A stretch of DNA of 64,000 bases from Poronia punctata (Eukaryota; Ascomycota; Sordariomycetes; Xylariales; Xylariaceae): positions 62,001 to 126,000 of the forward strand of contig MU401478.1 in assembly GCA_022579005.1 (NCBI GenBank). Direction: 5' to 3'. Of this stretch, positions 60,750 to 64,000 are shown in pieces (position 1 is the stretch's first letter; the number at the start of each line of letters is the position of its first letter). The translations under genes and the position numbers were made by a program. The notes under the pieces were generated by a model. The model did not search any database. It was not told the origin of the DNA and worked only from the letters and a program-made list of their open reading frames with translations.

Positions 60750-63700
60750 GCTCAAGGGGGGGAAAGGTGCAGTGTGCAATTACTCAAGGCCGTGCCGAGG
60801 CGGACAGGAGATGATTAGAAGTGAAATCTAACAAGGAATGAATAAATGAATAGGCGATAGCCACTGAAAGTTGAGACGATCGATGGATATTACAATCAAG
60901 TATATGACGAGGGCAAATGGAAACCCGAGAAAAGTGTCTGTCGATAATTAGGGTGGCACAAATAGAACACACAGGTATTTCAAGCAGCTTGTGCTCTTGT
61001 GCTCCAGTCGCGGCCTAACAATTTTCTTTTCAAACGCAAATGTCCGTATCAAACGTCGTTGGTTCGGTGGTGTAATCCGAGAAATCCAAGAAAAGCAGCC
61101 GAGTGCCGATGGTAAAAAGTTGGCGAAGAGGAAGAGGAATGAGAGTGATCAATGCACAGAGATGCTTAGATCGCAGTCGAAAACCGCCCGAAAGAATTAG
61201 GCGATGTCGATTGCTGGAAGACACACTTTGACGTCGGAAGGACCGATAACCGTTGATGCGTGTAACTGCCGATGGAAGCCACACGGGGAAATGGTAAAAG
61301 GATTGTCAGCCAGGCAAGGTCGAGGCAAGTGTCAAAAAGACGTTAGACGACGACGATGGGGCGGGAAAGCACAAAGGCGAATGCGACCACAAAGGATCAA
61401 TGCTTCCTTGTCAGCTCGAGCTTTCCAAGAGCGACAGAATTGGGTTTTGGTAAGGAACCACGGGACCGAGTTTTTAACTGTAGCGAAGAGTTGTTTTGCT
61501 CGTTAGGCCGTGTCGAAATATGCCCGGGTTATCGTCTCACAATTTTTTAAAACGGTGAGATGTTCCTTTCCTATCTTTCTTGCGTTGTCTTGCTCAAGCC
61601 GTAAGCGACGCGTATTTTAAAGATTAAAGATCAGAATATCGGTAGAGACCACAGCGGTAGGCGTCGTGATTCCACCTGGATGAATCGAAAGTAGCAGAAA
61701 AGCCCGAACTAATGAAAATGTACAAGGGATTAAAGTATCGAAAAAGAATAATGCGTCGAGTTGTCCAGAAACTCCTGGGTACGTTGTTGTGTTATTTTGC
61801 GTTGCGTATTTTTTCGGTCCGGAATCTTGTTTCCTCTCTTCTTTTACTCCTCTCCTTTTATTTTGCGGCGTCGAGTGTGTGCGAATATTCCTCTAGCCAG
61901 CGGTAACTATGCTGATGGTTGAATGCCGACGGAATACTAGACTATATGTAGGCAGAGACAGGCTTGTCTAGTCCTTGGAAGTGAAGCCACCGGCCACAAG
62001 TGATTTCCTGCGACAGGGACAAACAGTGGTAATTGGCAAGCTGACAGTGGGCGATGATGGACGGGCGCACAGGGCAGGGGCGCACACTGCAGGCACACAC
62101 AAAAAGAAGAAGAATCTCAAGAACAATAATAACCCAAAGGTTAGAGGAGGCAAGAAGGAGGGAGGAATAAAGGAAGGGCGGGTTATGTGGTAAAAGAGAA
62201 GAGGTGCGTGCAAAGGTCGGTAGAAGGAGGGGACGAGAAGAAAAAGAGACCTGGGAGATTTGGATAAAGAAAGGGTTTGGTGATATGGAAATAGAGCTTG
62301 TGGGCCCAGAAGAAGTAAAGGTTAGCGGTAGTGTCGTCTGCTGCAGACCACCTTTAACCTACCTCGTAGGTAAGTACCTGGGTACCCAGAGAACAAGATG
62401 CAGAATCCCCAGAAGTAGGTATCTCTACTGCGTGTCCGTACTAGGTATGCAGACGGTCTTCCTGCTTCTAAATTTTAGGTGTAAAAAGCACTGTATGTAT
62501 ACCTGAGCAGCAACGGTGATGCTTGTAATTGTACTCAGTAGTTCTGTCCCCCGCTTCGACAGCACCATCTCAGGCTAACTCGGTGGAATGTTTGACATAT
62601 GATTGGTTGAAGCTACTGTGTGACTGGTACGTGTAGGTTTTGAAAGAGGATGGAGAAACATCAAGTCTTATACAGTGTGTATTGAACAGAGTCCAATGAG
62701 ATGAAGAAATTGACGAATTAGGCTGGACAGCAAAGGGGGGTTGGAATGGATCACAATTTTGGGCCGTCAAGCGTTAGTGATTGGTTGGGCTGACCAGTAA
62801 TATGCACCGGGGCTAGGTAGGGTCTGACCAATAGAAGACTCGGTAGAGGCATTTAAATATGGGGACATAATCGTGTCCAATAAAACACAAGAGAATGGAC
62901 CAGGCTCCTCATAAAGCGCTAGCTACTTTTTTCTGCTGTTAGACTGAAGGAGGAGGTCAGCAGAGGCAAAGTTGAACACGTCCTGTCCTGCATGGTGTAC
63001 GAGTAGACACTTGGAAGCTTGAAGGTCGATCAACTTGATCTTATGTTACTGTTGTTATAATTCTAGGTGACCCAAGGCTTTTATCTATGCTGTTTCCTGT
63101 TTTTTTTACAGGAGTTTTGATGTTGAATCTGCTTATGTGATACGAACAATTTTAGGAACTATACGTACCTAGAATAGGTACGTGTATGTGGTTTTTAGGG
63201 GTGGTAGGTGCTAAATTTGCCTTTCCGGCTAAACCGCACCTAGCACGAGGTAGTCTTTACATAGTGTCTTGGTATTTATCACACTGTATGAAAACTTGGA
63301 ACGTTCTGATCGTGCTTTCGACGCCAATCAACCCAGACTTGGCTTAGCTTGATCTCCTGTTGTTTTATGTGTGGTGAAAATAGCTATTGCACCTTTGAAG
63401 CACGGATTTAGCTGTAGCTGTCGTCTTCTTTTGACTTTGCTTGATCAGAAGCACTTACATACTATAATCATAATTATAAAACGTGTAAAGAGGTCAGCTT
63501 CAATCTATAGAGGAAATGGCATACCGATTCAAACCGACGAAGCTGTTGACAATGGTTTTGCAAACAGGGACCTGCCCGGCGAGAACCATGCATGACCTCT
63601 TGACCGGCCCACCTATCGCGTCAAAGAATCCCCCAAGACAGAGCACAGGGTAGCTGAGACCAGGGCATCCTTTATTATTATAGTGGTATCGTCCAAGTGT

Positions 63701-64000
63701 TTCCCAAGACGTTTTTCATGGTTTTAGAAAGACTGAAACCGACGGGGTCCTTTGCTCAATCCGACAATGTATTTAATCACCTTTGTTGCCGTCTGAAAAA
63801 CTTCAACGTCCTATTCTTTAATCGCTACTGTTTTACATATGTACACGTACGCAACCGGTTTGCCAAGCGACCTACTAGGAAGTCGCGGGCGCCCGGTATC
63901 TGGCCCGTGCTGGCACTGCATCTCGGTGTTCGGCTCGCGTTGCCTCCAAGGTCCCTCGATAGGTATAACTTCCATCTGATCGTCGAATGCGCGCAATACT
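60750..64000. other. long upstream region of the Q-rich gene and right window edge
   Basis: No gene supported. Purine-rich stretches at 62100-62280 and scattered short ORFs look like a long leader or promoter, possibly with 5'UTR introns I could not define. One TACGAGTA octamer lies at 62998. At the right edge, a leftward frame open from the border to 63811 could be the 3' end of a gene beyond the window, but it shows no recognisable motif. Confidence 0.4.

Noticed and set aside
60750..60779. Ten extra codons upstream of the Q-rich protein
   Set aside because: They begin at TTG, not ATG; the first ATG is at 60749.
63811..64000. Leftward frame open to the right border (60+ codons)
   Set aside because: It might be the 3' end of a gene outside the window, but a second frame is also open and neither shows a motif.

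Overview
The window is nuclear DNA of a filamentous ascomycete (Pezizomycotina, most likely Sordariomycetes). The evidence is the many short spliceosomal introns (about 45 to 130 nt, GTRNGT donors, CTRAY branch sites, YAG acceptors), a HET-domain incompatibility gene, AT-saturated repeat islands of the kind left by repeat-induced point mutation (RIP), a cell-wall-integrity MAP kinase, dynactin p25, and abundant TAGG-type microsatellites. No bacterial, viral, CRISPR, rRNA or convincing tRNA feature was seen. Exon joins were worked out by hand from frame continuity, splice consensus and recalled family sequence; every multi-exon model given below has a length divisible by three.

Layout, left to right. 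At 1-171 (-) lies the N-terminus of the mRNA-export WD40 protein Rae1/Gle2. A conserved fungal protein of unknown function follows (1882-3322, -), then gamma-tubulin (4812-6444, +) and a small conserved protein with a 5'UTR intron (7546-7830, +). A HET-domain gene (8490-11694, -) is interrupted by a 1126-bp transposon-like element (9250-10375). A large, mostly disordered unknown protein (13473-16016, +) comes before a second AT-rich inverted-repeat element (17197-18391). The nuclear-proteasome tether Sts1/Cut8 (19232-20236, +) and Rad52 (21272-22992, +) form a nuclear-maintenance pair.

The middle holds metabolic and housekeeping genes: an SDR (23834-24997, -), a cytosolic-type gamma-glutamyltransferase (26802-29008, +), monothiol glutaredoxin 5 (29363-29970, -), phosphopantothenoylcysteine decarboxylase (30519-31860, +), dynactin p25 (32606-33388, +) and an FAD-dependent aromatic-hydroxylase-like monooxygenase (36866-38315, +). 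Three consecutive genes (GGT, Grx5, PPCDC) all touch cysteine, glutathione or Fe-S chemistry.

The right part is gene-poor. After a 6-kb stretch with no recognisable gene comes a secreted DUF3455-type protein (44395-45235, +), the Slt2/MpkA MAP kinase (46554-48074, -), a low-molecular-weight tyrosine phosphatase (50006-50695, -), a secreted pepsin-type protease (54559-56021, +), a second SDR (56532-58013, -) and a Q-rich disordered protein (59055-60749, -). The long intergenic spaces carry microsatellites and an over-represented octamer, TACGAGTA/TACTCGTA.

The most notable observations are: (1) the HET gene split by a TA-duplicating element whose exact removal would re-open the frame; (2) the octamer, seen at least 23 times and only outside genes; (3) a Rad52 intron whose retention would give a truncated annealing-domain-only protein. 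No wholly new multi-gene system could be demonstrated.
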